64,000 bases of DNA from Desulforhopalus sp. IMCC35007 (GCF_005116575.1 NZ_SWCN01000017.1:62001-126000); one strand, 5' to 3'; counted from the stretch's first letter, positions 48,252 to 57,850 are shown. Translations and numbers: made by a program. Notes: a model not told the origin generated them from the sequence alone.

Positions 48252-48913
48252 CTCTGTTCTTCTCCGCTGATTATTAAATCTTCCCTGATACGCGCAATAC
48301 CACCGAGTGAAAAGGTCCAGACAAAATCGGCCAGCCGCTCAATATTTTCTTCCGTTGGTCTGTTCTCTACACTTATTTTGTCGATGACTTTTGATGCAAA
48401 GCTATAATAGATGCACTGACCGATAATGGAAATCGCGCAGGACAGCAGAATCTGTTGGCCTGGATCGGTCTGCAGAATATCCTTAATGATTGAGACAAGA
48501 AGATCCTTGTGCGGCCGGATATATCTTTCAATAACTGGTTCAAAAGCAGGACTCGGATCGAGTAACTCCCGGGCGATGAGTCGCCCCTTTCCCGAAAAAC
48601 CGCCCCAACCCTCAGCACTTTGCAGGCGTAAAAACATTGCCTGAATAAAGGTCCGCAACCTCTGCTCCGGGGTAGAGGTGAGATCCTGCCCGCTCTGCGC
48701 CGGGAAACGGCTAAAACCGGTCTGAAAAACATCCTCAAGTACCGCACCATAGAGACCCATCTTATCTCTATAATGATAATTAACAGCAGCGATATTTACG
48801 TTTGCCGCCTGGGCAATTGCCCGGATGGTCGTATCTTTAAACCCTTTATTACCAAAGATATCACCGGCTGCTTCAAGGATTCTCTCTTCCGTTTTTAGTT
48901 CCTGACCTGACAT
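48248..48913 (-). CDS. TetR-family regulator, CecR-like
   Basis: 221 residues from the ATG at 48913 (TGGAG five bases upstream; an ATG at 48931 adds six). N-terminal helix-turn-helix: TIRAIAQAANVNIAAVNYHYRDKMGLYGAVL. The C-terminal CecR/YbiH-like ligand domain contains LIARELLDPSPAFEPVIERYI. It is the first gene of the efflux operon and probably represses it until a ligand binds. Two matching inverted repeats lie at its start. Confidence 0.9.
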   Translation of the reverse strand: MSGQELKTEERILEAAGDIFGNKGFKDTTIRAIAQAANVNIAAVNYHYRDKMGLYGAVLEDVFQTGFSRFPAQSGQDLTSTPEQRLRTFIQAMFLRLQSAEGWGGFSGKGRLIARELLDPSPAFEPVIERYIRPHKDLLVSIIKDILQTDPGQQILLSCAISIIGQCIYYSFASKVIDKISVENRPTEENIERLADFVWTFSLGGIARIREDLIISGEEQR

Positions 48914-48923
48914 GGACACTCCA

Positions 48924-48966
48924 TTAAACATTTGATTAAAACAGAAAAATAAAACATTTGTTTTAA
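48924..48966. promoter_or_regulatory. Tandem operator for the TetR regulator
   Basis: Two related dyads: TTAAACATTTGATTAA (48924-48939) and AAAACATTTGTTTTAA (48951-48966), centres 27 bases apart. The second is a perfect AAAACA-TT-TGTTTT palindrome. The position just upstream of the regulator start fits autoregulation. Confidence 0.6.
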
Positions 48967-49117
48967 CACTTCAAGCCTCTTCCTCTCTTCGAACTGGTAA
49001 ATATTAACATCGCAAACTTTATCTATGTTTTGTAAATTACCGTCCATTGACTGCACCAGTCGATCTTACATCTCATTTTAACCCCAATTTTCAATCAAAA
49101 ATCTGGAGCATTTCGCT

Positions 49118-49996
49118 ATGATAATAGATAAAGAGCAAACGGTAATCGGCTTTATAGGCATTGGCGTTATGGGTAAAAGCATGGCCTCCCATTTAATGGC
49201 AGCAGGCTATGAAACCCATATCTACACAAGAACAAAATCCTCGGCAGATGCCCTCCTTGAAAAAGGTGCCATCTGGGAGGAAACACCTGGAAAAGTCGCC
49301 GCAGCAGCCGATATCACCATTACCATTGTCGGATACCCCCATGACGTTAAAGAAGTATATTTGAGTGAAAATGGAATTCTGGCAAACTGCAGCCCCAGCA
49401 ATATCGTCATCGATATGACAACCTCCAGCCCAAAACTTGCCGCCGAAATCTACAACACCGCAAAGGACAAGGGTATCTTCTCCCTAGATGCCCCCGTTTC
49501 AGGAGGGGATGTGGGTGCTAAAAATGGCACGCTATCTATCATGGTTGGTGGCGACCAGGACACCTTTGATACGGTCCTGCCACTTTTCCAGCTAATGGGT
49601 AAAAATATCGTGTATCAGGGCAAAGCCGGCAGCGGCCAGCATTGTAAAATGGCAAACCAGATAGCCATCGCCTGCAATATGATGGGGGTCTGTGAATCCA
49701 TCCGCTACGCAGAAAAGGCCGGTCTTGATCCTGCAACCGTTCTCAAAAGCATTGAAGCCGGGGCTGCTGGAAGCTGGTCTCTTTCCAACCTTGCCCCCCG
49801 CATGATAAAACATGATTTTGATCCCGGTTTTTATATCAAGCACTTTATTAAAGATATGACCATTGCCCTTGAATCAAGCAAAGATATCGGTCTTGCAGCA
49901 GAAGGACTTGCCCTTGCCAAATCCCTCTACGATCAGGTTGCAAAAGATGGTGGTGAAAACCTCGGCACCCAGGCGCTTTACAAAAATTATAAATAA
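49118..49996 (+). CDS. NAD(P)-dependent beta-hydroxyacid dehydrogenase
   Basis: 292 residues of the 3-hydroxyisobutyrate dehydrogenase/tartronate semialdehyde reductase/glyoxylate reductase family. Motifs: dinucleotide-binding GFIGIGVMGKSMA, substrate-binding DAPVSGGDVGA, and the catalytic lysine in GQHCKMANQ. Reduces a small semialdehyde or oxidises the hydroxyacid; the exact substrate is not readable. Divergent from the TetR gene. Confidence 0.9.
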   Translation: MIIDKEQTVIGFIGIGVMGKSMASHLMAAGYETHIYTRTKSSADALLEKGAIWEETPGKVAAAADITITIVGYPHDVKEVYLSENGILANCSPSNIVIDMTTSSPKLAAEIYNTAKDKGIFSLDAPVSGGDVGAKNGTLSIMVGGDQDTFDTVLPLFQLMGKNIVYQGKAGSGQHCKMANQIAIACNMMGVCESIRYAEKAGLDPATVLKSIEAGAAGSWSLSNLAPRMIKHDFDPGFYIKHFIKDMTIALESSKDIGLAAEGLALAKSLYDQVAKDGGENLGTQALYKNYK

Positions 49997-50145
49997 CCTA
50001 AAAATTGCATTCTCTGTTTTGTGATTTTACATTTAATTGTAATTTCAACATGTTACTCTAGACTCTAACAATATTGAGGTTCATCGTTGCTCCTCTTGTG
50101 ATTCCCTCTTATGCATTACCAGGCAATAGCAGACAATATTCGACC

Positions 50146-51948
50146 ATGAGTTGCAAAATCGACATTTACGAATACCGCGATTATCTGCAGAAGAGATATG
50201 GGGAGATACTCTACCGGGTCCCCATAGATAGTGGAGGAACCTGCCCCCACCGCAACACCAGTGGCAGCGGGGGCTGTACATTTTGCCCGGCTGACGGTGC
50301 CCGCGCCGTTCAGCTGGGAAAAACAAAAGAGCTCAGAGATCAGATCAATACCGGCATCCGTTTTGCGACCAGAAGGTATAAAGCGACGGCATTCATGGCC
50401 TATCTGCAGACCTTTACCAGCACTTACGACTCCCTTTTGTCCATAGAAAATCAGGTGAATATCATCCGAGAAACCAAAGAGATAAAAGCCATCGCCTTTG
50501 GAACCCGGCCTGACTGTCTGCAGCACCATGTTATTGACTATTTAACTGAGCTCAACCGCATTATCGACGTCTGGGTGGAGCTTGGGGTGCAAACCAGCCA
50601 CAACCCCACCCTTACTAGAATCAACAGAGGCCACGACTGGCAATGCAGTAAAGATGCAATCATAACCCTGAATAACCGGGGGATTTCTACGGTTGCCCAT
50701 CTGATTCTGGGCCTGCCGGGCGAGACGATACAGACAATGCAAGAGACTATTTCCGCAGTCTGCGCCTTGCCCATTGACGCCATAAAACTGCACAACCTCC
50801 ACCTGGTAAAAGACACCAGACTGGCCCATGAATATCAGAAAAGTCCATTTCCCCTTTTTGACGAACATGAGTATTGCAACCTGCTCCTTGAGCTCCTGCC
50901 CTCTATTCCCGAACACATCCCCATCGTTCGGCTCACGACAGACACAGCAGAAGAGATGCTCGTGGCCCCGCACTGGACCATGTCTAAAGGTCAGTTTCGT
51001 AAATACCTGGCAAAGCAGATGAGGGCCCAGGGAATTGCCCAGGGGATTGCCCTGCGGGATCACGCTGCCCCGGTGAAAGCGGCCTATCTCAGCGACGGCC
51101 CTGATGTTCTGGTCACAACAAAAGATGGTTCTGTCACCTTCTACAACGAGACCATCAAAGAACATTATCACACCCTTGCCGGAGCCAGATCCGAGGCGGA
51201 AAATAAATATATCATTCCGGCACAACTTGACCGGCGCCTCAAACATGGCCCGGTCCGCCTGCTCGATATCTGCTTTGGCTTGGGCTACAACAGTCTTCTT
51301 TCCTGCGAAAGGGCCATGAAGGTGGGAGAACCCCTTGAGATCGTGGCCCTTGAAATGGATAAAAACGTCGTGAAAAAAGCGGCATTAGGTCTCCAGGAGC
51401 AAACAACATTTTTTAACTGGCAGAAATGTCTGGATACCCTGTACCGGGACGGTGAGTGGCAGGAAAACGGCTGCAGAATAAGGCTTATCTGGGGAGACGC
51501 CCGCCATACTGCCAAAAAACTTAATGGCACCTTCAATCTCATCTGGCTGGACGCTTTTTCCACCCAAAGAAACAGCGAACTCTGGACGGTGGATTTTTTT
51601 AACATTCTTCGACCATTGTTGGCTGCAGACGGTGCTCTTTTCACCTACTGCGCCGCAATTCCAGTACGTTCAGGCCTGGTGGAGGCGGGGTTTCATATAG
51701 GAGAAACGGATCCTTTTGGCAGGGAAAGGGGTGGCACCATAGCATCCTGTTCGGTGGAACTCATCCAAAGAAAAATCCCAGAGCGTGACAGTTTTCTCAT
51801 GAATACAAGTCGTGGCATTCCCTACAGAGATCCAAACGGTACCCAGACCAACAGGGAGATTCTTCGAGCCCGTGAATATGAGATTGTCAGACGAAAAACA
51901 CCTCTCAGCGCCAGCTTGCCTTCATCAACGTCCGGCAAACAGGGGTGA
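50146..51948 (+). CDS. Radical SAM protein (TIGR01212/YhcC-like) fused to an MnmC-like tRNA methyltransferase domain
   Basis: About 600 residues. The N-terminal half is a YhcC-type radical SAM enzyme: DYLQKRYGEILYRVPID, cluster cysteines CPHRNTSGSGGCTFC, FGTRPDCL, and GLPGETIQTM. The C-terminal 250 residues (from AAYLSDGPDVLVTTKDGS on) match the DUF752/MnmC methyltransferase domain: LLDICFGLGYNSL (SAM motif I) and FNLIWLDAFSTQRNSELWT. MnmC finishes the wobble uridine side chain in tRNA, so a tRNA-modification enzyme pair in one chain is likely. The ATG at 50146 is preferred over a TTG at 50074; neither has a strong ribosome site. Confidence 0.85.
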   Translation: MSCKIDIYEYRDYLQKRYGEILYRVPIDSGGTCPHRNTSGSGGCTFCPADGARAVQLGKTKELRDQINTGIRFATRRYKATAFMAYLQTFTSTYDSLLSIENQVNIIRETKEIKAIAFGTRPDCLQHHVIDYLTELNRIIDVWVELGVQTSHNPTLTRINRGHDWQCSKDAIITLNNRGISTVAHLILGLPGETIQTMQETISAVCALPIDAIKLHNLHLVKDTRLAHEYQKSPFPLFDEHEYCNLLLELLPSIPEHIPIVRLTTDTAEEMLVAPHWTMSKGQFRKYLAKQMRAQGIAQGIALRDHAAPVKAAYLSDGPDVLVTTKDGSVTFYNETIKEHYHTLAGARSEAENKYIIPAQLDRRLKHGPVRLLDICFGLGYNSLLSCERAMKVGEPLEIVALEMDKNVVKKAALGLQEQTTFFNWQKCLDTLYRDGEWQENGCRIRLIWGDARHTAKKLNGTFNLIWLDAFSTQRNSELWTVDFFNILRPLLAADGALFTYCAAIPVRSGLVEAGFHIGETDPFGRERGGTIASCSVELIQRKIPERDSFLMNTSRGIPYRDPNGTQTNREILRAREYEIVRRKTPLSASLPSSTSGKQG

Positions 51949-51952
51949 TCCA

Positions 51953-52160
51953 TTACGGACGACCGGTCCTGGCTACACCTGAACCGGTAAACATAAAACC
52001 AGCAGCACCAGTGGGAACCTCATAGCGGGTGCGAAAAGTCCTCGTTGTATTCTCTCTTGAGGCTAAAGTACGATAGCCTGAGGAGTAAGCGCATGCTGCT
52101 TCCCGCTACAACCTGCGGCAAACAAAACTATAAGAATAAATACTATACGTAGTTGGCCAG
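51953..52160 (-). pseudogene. Frameshifted small lipoprotein gene
   Basis: On the minus strand, one frame encodes a lipoprotein signal (FILIVLFAAGC, then SGKQHALTPQ) and hits a TAG. The next frame continues with GYRTLASRENTTRTFRTRYE then VPTGAAGFMFTGSGVARTGR and a stop at 51953. Adding one G in the CTCAGG run near 52080 joins them as LTPQGYRTLASREN. No clear start codon precedes the signal. The two halves read like one small lipoprotein, so I call it decayed. Sequencing error is an alternative. Confidence 0.4.
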
Positions 52161-52341
52161 GCTCGAAAAAAGAAGATACTCTGCATATCGTAGAACGTAT
52201 ATATTCGTACGATTCAACGACAAATTCATGGCACGAAAGATGACCTCGTATAGCGAACTTTTTTTCAGAGCCATCTGTACCGGCAGGATGCCTGGATATA
52301 AAATGACAATACTACGTTGCAACAAATACCATCAACCGATC

Positions 52342-52851
52342 ATGACAGACTTTTTGAAAAGGCTTACCCTTCTTTTTCTGCTTCTGTTGCTCTGTGGGTT
52401 TTCCTGGACGAAGATAGACTGGGATTCCATCAACAACAGCATTAACCGGAAATACCCCGAAGTTGCCTCGATCACAACAGATGAGCTGAAAGATAAAATA
52501 GATCATCATGCACATCTTACGATCATCGATGTCAGAGATCCTGATGAATTTGCAGTGAGCCAGATCCCCATGGCCATCAATCAAACAAAGGCGAAAAAAC
52601 TTGACCTGGCAAAGGATTCAACCATAGTCGTTTACTGTTCGGTTGGCCTGCGCTCGGCGGATTTTGCAGAAAAACTTGCTGCCCGTGGTTACACCCAGGT
52701 CTTCAACTTGAAAGGCTCCATCTTCGAATGGGCGAACAAAGGATACCCCCTCCACCGTGAAGGAACAACCGTCACGGTCGTCCACCCCTACAATAAAAAA
52801 TGGGGCAAGCTGCTCAACAGCGATCTCCACGCCTACAAGGTGAAAGATTAA
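52342..52851 (+). CDS. Exported rhodanese-domain protein
   Basis: 169 residues from the ATG at 52342; the open frame runs back to 52153, but that extension is not protein-like. An N-terminal signal (RLTLLFLLLLLCGFSW) sends it to the periplasm or membrane. The single rhodanese domain has VRDPDEF and the active-site loop YCSVGLRSA with the sulfur-carrying Cys. Family members move sulfane sulfur, which suits a sulfur-metabolising host. Confidence 0.85.
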   Translation: MTDFLKRLTLLFLLLLLCGFSWTKIDWDSINNSINRKYPEVASITTDELKDKIDHHAHLTIIDVRDPDEFAVSQIPMAINQTKAKKLDLAKDSTIVVYCSVGLRSADFAEKLAARGYTQVFNLKGSIFEWANKGYPLHREGTTVTVVHPYNKKWGKLLNSDLHAYKVKD

Positions 52852-52958
52852 AGTCACCGTCTATTTGGTTGGCAGCAAAGATACGAAAGCCATCGCCCGG
52901 CTTTTACTGCCCGACTGTAGCAGGAAATGCCCCACCCGGATGAACACCAGAATGGTGT

Positions 52959-53300
52959 TTAGTTCGGGTCTTCATAAAAAATGTATGAGGTCGAATAATC
53001 ACTGAACTCGAAATAGACTTTTTTCTCACCGGGATCAATTACCCCATTGAGATTGGCATCCAACACTCCGTAACCAAAGCGATAAGGCCGCTCGTTTTTT
53101 CCAGTTGTAGCGGTTGCAGTGGATAATTTATCAATTTTCATAAATCGTTTTACCAGGGTGTTTCCCGCATACACCTCTAAAATTCCATCTGTCCCCGTCC
53201 AGTTCTGGATGGAGCGCCCAATCTTGTTTTGGGTTTCCTGGGTACAGGATGACAGCAGTAAAATCGCAACAGCCAGCATAATACCGAATATTTTCTTCAT
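52959..53300 (-). CDS. Small lipoprotein, hypothetical
   Basis: 113 residues from the ATG at 53300 (GAGGACGAA directly upstream). Lipobox LLSSC with Cys about residue 19. The mature part contains DANLNGVIDPGEKKVYFEFSD, an EF-hand-like or dockerin-like calcium loop pattern (DxNxNGxIDxGE) near the C-terminus. It is convergent with the rhodanese gene, with a small AACACC/GGTGTT hairpin between the two stops. Function unknown. Confidence 0.65.
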   Translation of the reverse strand: MKKIFGIMLAVAILLLSSCTQETQNKIGRSIQNWTGTDGILEVYAGNTLVKRFMKIDKLSTATATTGKNERPYRFGYGVLDANLNGVIDPGEKKVYFEFSDYSTSYIFYEDPN

Positions 53301-53626
53301 TTCGTCCTCACTCCTTTTCATCTTTTTTACTCACATTCATTGCATAAGAGAGATGTCTACAGCATCAAAAGGTCTCAAGATATACTGTTCCTTTTTAAGC
53401 ACTAACCCATATACTTGCCAGTAATGATCCTGTGGACAAATATTACTTACACCCTTTGAAAATGATGCTTTTCACCACCTCGGCCTGAAATTATGGTGAT
53501 CTTTTCCAGCAAATGATTACCTTAGTACCCTCTTACACCGGTGGAGGGCCAACGTGGAAAATTCTCAAATAGAGACGGGCCTGGATATTAACCTTTTCAC
53601 ATTTTAAGACTCAGGACAAACAGGTT
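53301..53626. other. Gene-free stretch
   Basis: Divergent region between the lipoprotein gene and the pseudouridine synthase gene. No gene, terminator or consensus promoter seen. Confidence 0.4.
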
Positions 53627-54517
53627 ATGACTGCACACTACCTGATAACGGAAGAGGATCAGGGACAGAGACTGGATCAGTTTCTTCAGCAAAAAGAACC
53701 GACTCTCTCCAGGACAAAAATCAGGAAGATCATCGATCTTGGCGGTGTCCATGTGGACGGCAAAAGGGTGCGCAGGTGCAGCTGGAATGTCGAGACAGAT
53801 CAAAAAATAGAACTGTACCAGGATAACTGCTCCTTAGACCCATTTCGTCTCAACCAGGAGATGGTCCTTTTTCAGGATAAATATCTCATTGTCATCAACA
53901 AACCCGCCGGCGTAGACACCCAGCCCACTCCGGCAAGATATAAAGGCACGCTCTATGAGGCTCTGCTGGTCTGGCTGAAGAAAGACAAAAAGGCAAGGCA
54001 ACCGCAGATAGGGATGGCCCAGCGGCTGGACCGGAATACAAGTGGAGCTATCGTGTTTTCCATTCACCCTGACGCCCATAAAGAACTGACAGCACAGATA
54101 CAAAACCACACTGTAAAAAAAGAATACCTGGCCATGGTACAGGGAATTCCAAGCCCCGGCGAAGGTACGTTTCATTCATTCCTCAAAAAGGACCCCACCA
54201 GCCACCGAATGTATTCTGATCCCGATAAGGGCAAAGAAGCCATTACCCACTACCAGATACTGAAAACCTGGACGGACAGCGCCCTTGTAGCCATTCAACT
54301 GATTACTGGACGAACCCACCAGATCAGAACCCATTTTTCTGAAGCCGGCTATCCACTTCTAGGAGATGTGCAGTACGGAGGCCCCAAAATTCACGGAGGC
54401 TGCAAGTGGCCAAGACAATGTCTTCACTCTTACAAACTGCAAATGAATCACCCCAAAACTGGTGAACCCCTTTCATTTTCAGCCCCAATCCCGGCCGACA
54501 TGGGCGCCGCCCGGTAA
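53627..54517 (+). CDS. RluA-family pseudouridine synthase
   Basis: 296 residues: an N-terminal S4 RNA-binding domain (about 13-60, QRLDQFLQQK...RTKIRKIIDLGGVHVDGKRV) and the RluA catalytic domain with LIVINKPAGV, catalytic Asp in QRLDRNTSG, and LITGRTHQIRTHF. It isomerises uridines in 23S rRNA or tRNA; the target site is not readable. The next gene follows by 16 bases. Confidence 0.93.
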   Translation: MTAHYLITEEDQGQRLDQFLQQKEPTLSRTKIRKIIDLGGVHVDGKRVRRCSWNVETDQKIELYQDNCSLDPFRLNQEMVLFQDKYLIVINKPAGVDTQPTPARYKGTLYEALLVWLKKDKKARQPQIGMAQRLDRNTSGAIVFSIHPDAHKELTAQIQNHTVKKEYLAMVQGIPSPGEGTFHSFLKKDPTSHRMYSDPDKGKEAITHYQILKTWTDSALVAIQLITGRTHQIRTHFSEAGYPLLGDVQYGGPKIHGGCKWPRQCLHSYKLQMNHPKTGEPLSFSAPIPADMGAAR

Positions 54518-54533
54518 TCCTCTGGAAACATTC

Positions 54534-55295
54534 ATGCCCCGAACACTTTCAGCCAATCACATAGACGTCTGGTTACTGCCAATTGATGGCTGGGACCCCT
54601 CACAGCTTGATCAGGGCAAAATTTCGCTGCTGCTCAGTGAAAAGGAATATTGTCGTTTTCAGCGCTTTCGACCTTTGAGCAAAAAGGCGGAATTTGTTGC
54701 TGCAAGGCTTTTGCTCCGCCACCTTCTCTCAAGCTATACCGGTTGCAACATACTCCAGACCGAGGCCATACCCGACGAAAGGGGTCGTCCTTTCTGGTAT
54801 GAAAGAGGCGCTCCGCTTGCACTTTTCTTCAGTCTTTCCCACACCAAAAATCTGATCTGCTGCGCCCTCAGCCACCACAGGGAAATTGGCTGCGACGTGG
54901 AATCACTGGCACCAAGAAAATATGAACGGGATCTGACCGACAGGGTCATGAGTGATGAGGAACTACAGTTCTATCGGCAACTCCCCATACAAGATCAGTC
55001 CTCATTTTTTTATCGGTCATGGACGTTGAAAGAGGCCTTTGTCAAGGCACTCGGTCAGGGACTTCGCATTCCCTTTACCGCACTCTCCTTTACCCATATG
55101 ACACCTACACGGGAAACCTTCACGGTGTTACCTGAAAACCTCGGGACAACCTACACCCACAGCCCCTACTGTTTCAAAAGCTGTCAGCCCAACGCAGCAT
55201 ACAGCCTCGGAGTCGCAACCCCTCTGGTTTCTGCCACCATAAACCTGATCCATGCCACGCTCACCGGTGAGAAGATAACGGTTGTCTCCAGATAA
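54534..55295 (+). CDS. 4'-phosphopantetheinyl transferase, Sfp type
   Basis: 253 residues from the ATG at 54534. It moves the phosphopantetheine arm from CoA to carrier proteins. Motifs: FVAARLLLRHLL, GRPFW, FSLSHTKNLICCALS, metal-binding GCDVE, and WTLKEAFVKALGQGL. The long Sfp/HetI form usually serves polyketide, non-ribosomal or fatty-acid carrier proteins. No such synthase is in the window. Confidence 0.93.
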   Translation: MPRTLSANHIDVWLLPIDGWDPSQLDQGKISLLLSEKEYCRFQRFRPLSKKAEFVAARLLLRHLLSSYTGCNILQTEAIPDERGRPFWYERGAPLALFFSLSHTKNLICCALSHHREIGCDVESLAPRKYERDLTDRVMSDEELQFYRQLPIQDQSSFFYRSWTLKEAFVKALGQGLRIPFTALSFTHMTPTRETFTVLPENLGTTYTHSPYCFKSCQPNAAYSLGVATPLVSATINLIHATLTGEKITVVSR

Positions 55296-55521
55296 GATTC
55301 CCCCGCCAATATTTCCTCCTGTAATCCTGAAGGCAACCCGCCCATTACAAAAACATAAACATTCGTGTTTTTTGCTCTTTTTCATTAAGCTGCTACTCGT
55401 TTTGTGATGTTTTTGTTCGTTTTTCAGAAGATCACCCGGTAAATTAATTTCCCTTTACAGGAAAGGAGAATTAAAATGGGAGCCAACAATAAAAACGTGA
55501 GTGGAATTCCAGGAGAAAAAC

Positions 55522-55773
55522 ATGTTTATGACCGCCAGCAGGCTTATGATCGATGGCAAACCGGTACTCAAGCTCAACATCCATGAATACAAGGAAGATG
55601 ACATCGCATTTTTAGACAGCCTTGGCATTGACCAGTGTGAAGGCAGCTCACCAGAATACAGATACACCTATATCCACAGCCAGGAAGATTTTCTTCGTAC
55701 CCGTACTAAAATTCTTGAAAGATACAAGGTTCTTGAAGAAAAAGGTCCAAAAGTCCTTCTTGAGATCAAATAG
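55522..55773 (+). CDS. Small hypothetical protein
   Basis: 84 residues from the ATG at 55522, with AGGAG seven bases upstream. Soluble, acidic-basic mixed, with a predicted helical end (EDFLRTRTKILERYKVLEEK). No signal, no Cys pattern and no family recognised. Monocistronic. Confidence 0.6.
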   Translation: MFMTASRLMIDGKPVLKLNIHEYKEDDIAFLDSLGIDQCEGSSPEYRYTYIHSQEDFLRTRTKILERYKVLEEKGPKVLLEIK

Positions 55774-56058
55774 ACAGAGTACTCCTCTCTTTATCTTCTG
55801 ATTGTGATGTTCCACATTGCCTGCAACTGTCCCCCAGCGACTCTGGCACTCCCTATAACAATCCATGAATTCCTCCCAGGTAACGCAATGGCCTGATCCT
55901 CCTGCTGGCCAGGCGCCCCAGGGAATCTTGCATCACCACCTGCTGCTCAATAACTCTTTCCGCGAGGTGATTGTAAAAGACTGATACATGCTTAAATAAA
56001 AAAAGAGCCAGTCTTATCTGCTCATGAGAGCCGATACAAAAACACAACAGGGCCATCA

Positions 56059-56415
56059 ATGATGAAATCACCTTCCTCTTTCAAACCGTTGCCAGAATGT
56101 ATTTTAGCTTTTTTCTACCTGCTGTTGTTTTCCACCCCTCTCCTAGGGGCTCAATTTGAAGAAAACGTCTCAACTGCGGATTATCTGTTCGCCGAGGGAA
56201 TCATACGTTCAGTTTCCCCAGAGGAACAGAGGATAACACTCAAACAGAAAAAACAGCCCAGCATCTCTTTCTCCGTTGACGAAAACACAATTTTTGAAGG
56301 GTTCTACAAGATCACAGAGCTTCAAATTCGCCAGAAGATCAAAATTTGGTATCGCCCCGAACAAAAACACAACAGGGCTTTAAAGATCCTCAAGCCGCTG
56401 GAACTGGGATGCTAA
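56059..56415 (+). CDS. Exported hypothetical protein
   Basis: 118 residues with an N-terminal signal sequence (ILAFFYLLLFSTPLLGAQ) and a small beta-rich mature part (FAEGIIRSVSPEEQRITLKQ...FSVDENTIFEGFYKI...RQKIKIWYRP), resembling small periplasmic OB-like domains that end in a Cys. It precedes a DsrE-like gene by 38 bases and may be cotranscribed. Confidence 0.6.
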   Translation: MMKSPSSFKPLPECILAFFYLLLFSTPLLGAQFEENVSTADYLFAEGIIRSVSPEEQRITLKQKKQPSISFSVDENTIFEGFYKITELQIRQKIKIWYRPEQKHNRALKILKPLELGC

Positions 56416-56453
56416 ACGAAAGTGGTTTTTCGACCCCACACAGGTAAAAAGAC

Positions 56454-56951
56454 ATGAAAAAGATATTTCTCATCGTAACGTCAATCCTTTTTATCACGAC
56501 AATCTCACCAGCCAGCCCTCCGATTACTAACCTCAAAAATGATCAAGCGAGCTACGGATTAACAGAAGCCAAGGCATATTTTGATGTAACGGTCGGAGAT
56601 CCAAAGCCACTTCTCGTACGGCTACAACTTATAGAAAAAACCTACAATCAACTCGTCGCGGCGGGAGTTACCCCCTCTTTTATTATCGGCATACGTGGCA
56701 AGGCAAGTAGCTTCTTTACCAAAGGACCTGATTACGTTTTGGATATTGATATGCCCACAAAGATGCAGATTGCACGTTTCGTAGAAAGAGCCCAGGCAAT
56801 GCACATCGGAGTTGAACAATGCCGTATCGCAGCAGGATTTCAGGAAATTGAAGTTGCAGATTTTCTGCCACAGATGAAGCTTGTCGAGAATGGTTATGTT
56901 TCTATGATCGTTTATCAGTCCCAGGGGTATGCTTTTGTGCCCATGGACTGA
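56454..56951 (+). CDS. DsrE-like periplasmic protein
   Basis: 165 residues with a Sec signal (MKKIFLIVTSILFITTISPA). The mature part follows the DsrE/DsrF fold: AKAYFDVTVGD, LVRLQLIEKTYNQLVAAGV, FIIGIRGKA, a mid-helix with one Cys (GVEQCRIAAG) and VENGYVSMIVYQSQGYAFVP. Cytosolic DsrE relatives carry sulfur in sulfur oxidation; secreted versions occur in many anaerobes with unknown partners. Confidence 0.75.
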   Translation: MKKIFLIVTSILFITTISPASPPITNLKNDQASYGLTEAKAYFDVTVGDPKPLLVRLQLIEKTYNQLVAAGVTPSFIIGIRGKASSFFTKGPDYVLDIDMPTKMQIARFVERAQAMHIGVEQCRIAAGFQEIEVADFLPQMKLVENGYVSMIVYQSQGYAFVPMD

Positions 56952-57078
56952 CCAGCCAAAGAGGGGATACAAACCATCTTGATGGTTAACTCCTCCCCCC
57001 CCTGTACACCAGGCAATACGATACATCCTGAGAAACTCACTCTTTTCCTACAGGCTTGTTCCTTTGATGTTCTCGCAG

Positions 57079-57723
57079 TTACAGCTCCTGCAACAGGGCA
57101 TTATCCACTTCCAAGAGGCTGGCAACGACAGAATCGGCCCGCGAAAAATCATGCTTTTGAGTAAATTCGTTGGGCACTGCAACCGCTTTCATCCCGGCAT
57201 TTTTGGCCGCATTAAGCCCAGGCCCCGAGTCTTCAAAGGCCACGCAATCCTCGGGATTGATTGCCAGCAGACTTTGCGCCTTAAGATATATTTCAGGGTG
57301 AGGTTTTCGCTCCTGCACCATATCTCCACCTAAAACCACCGGAAAATATGAGCTCAGGCCATGAATCTCTAAAATCGCCCTCACCTCTTTTTCATGAGAG
57401 GAAGAAGCAACCGCCAGACGCATCTGTTCCTGAAATCTATTCAGGATATCTTTTACCCCTAAGCAAAGTTCCACCTCAGGAATAAGATCCATATAAATCG
57501 TCTGCTTCTGAGTGATTAACTCCTTCTGACTTTTTTTGATACCATCACTTTGTATAAAGTCGCTTGCCACCTTTTCATTGCTGGTACCAACATATCTTAA
57601 AAAATGATCAAAGGTGAACTCGGCAATCCCGTTTTGCAGTAAAGCCTCTTTCCAGGCTTTATAGTGGAGCATTTCTGTATTTGCAAGGGTGCCATCAAGA
57701 TCAAAAACAAGAGCCTGTATCAT
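57079..57723 (-). CDS. HAD-family phosphatase (beta-phosphoglucomutase-like)
   Basis: 214 residues. HAD motifs: FDLDGTLANTE (nucleophile Asp and acid Asp), VASSSHEKE (motif II Ser), KPHPEIYLKA (motif III Lys) and CVAFEDSGPGLNAAKNAGM (motif IV acidic pair). The helical cap has HYKAWKEAL as in phosphoglucomutase and sugar-phosphate phosphatases. Exact substrate unknown. Confidence 0.9.
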   Translation of the reverse strand: MIQALVFDLDGTLANTEMLHYKAWKEALLQNGIAEFTFDHFLRYVGTSNEKVASDFIQSDGIKKSQKELITQKQTIYMDLIPEVELCLGVKDILNRFQEQMRLAVASSSHEKEVRAILEIHGLSSYFPVVLGGDMVQERKPHPEIYLKAQSLLAINPEDCVAFEDSGPGLNAAKNAGMKAVAVPNEFTQKHDFSRADSVVASLLEVDNALLQEL

Positions 57724-57850
57724 GGTTTTTTATTAGGAGGACGGAGGATGTTGAAATATCGTAGCCCGTACCACAGGCATCCCCTTTCGACGAAGATAAA
57801 ACCGTTGAGGTGCATGCAATTACCGGAGTTCGACGAGAAAAATCACAGGG

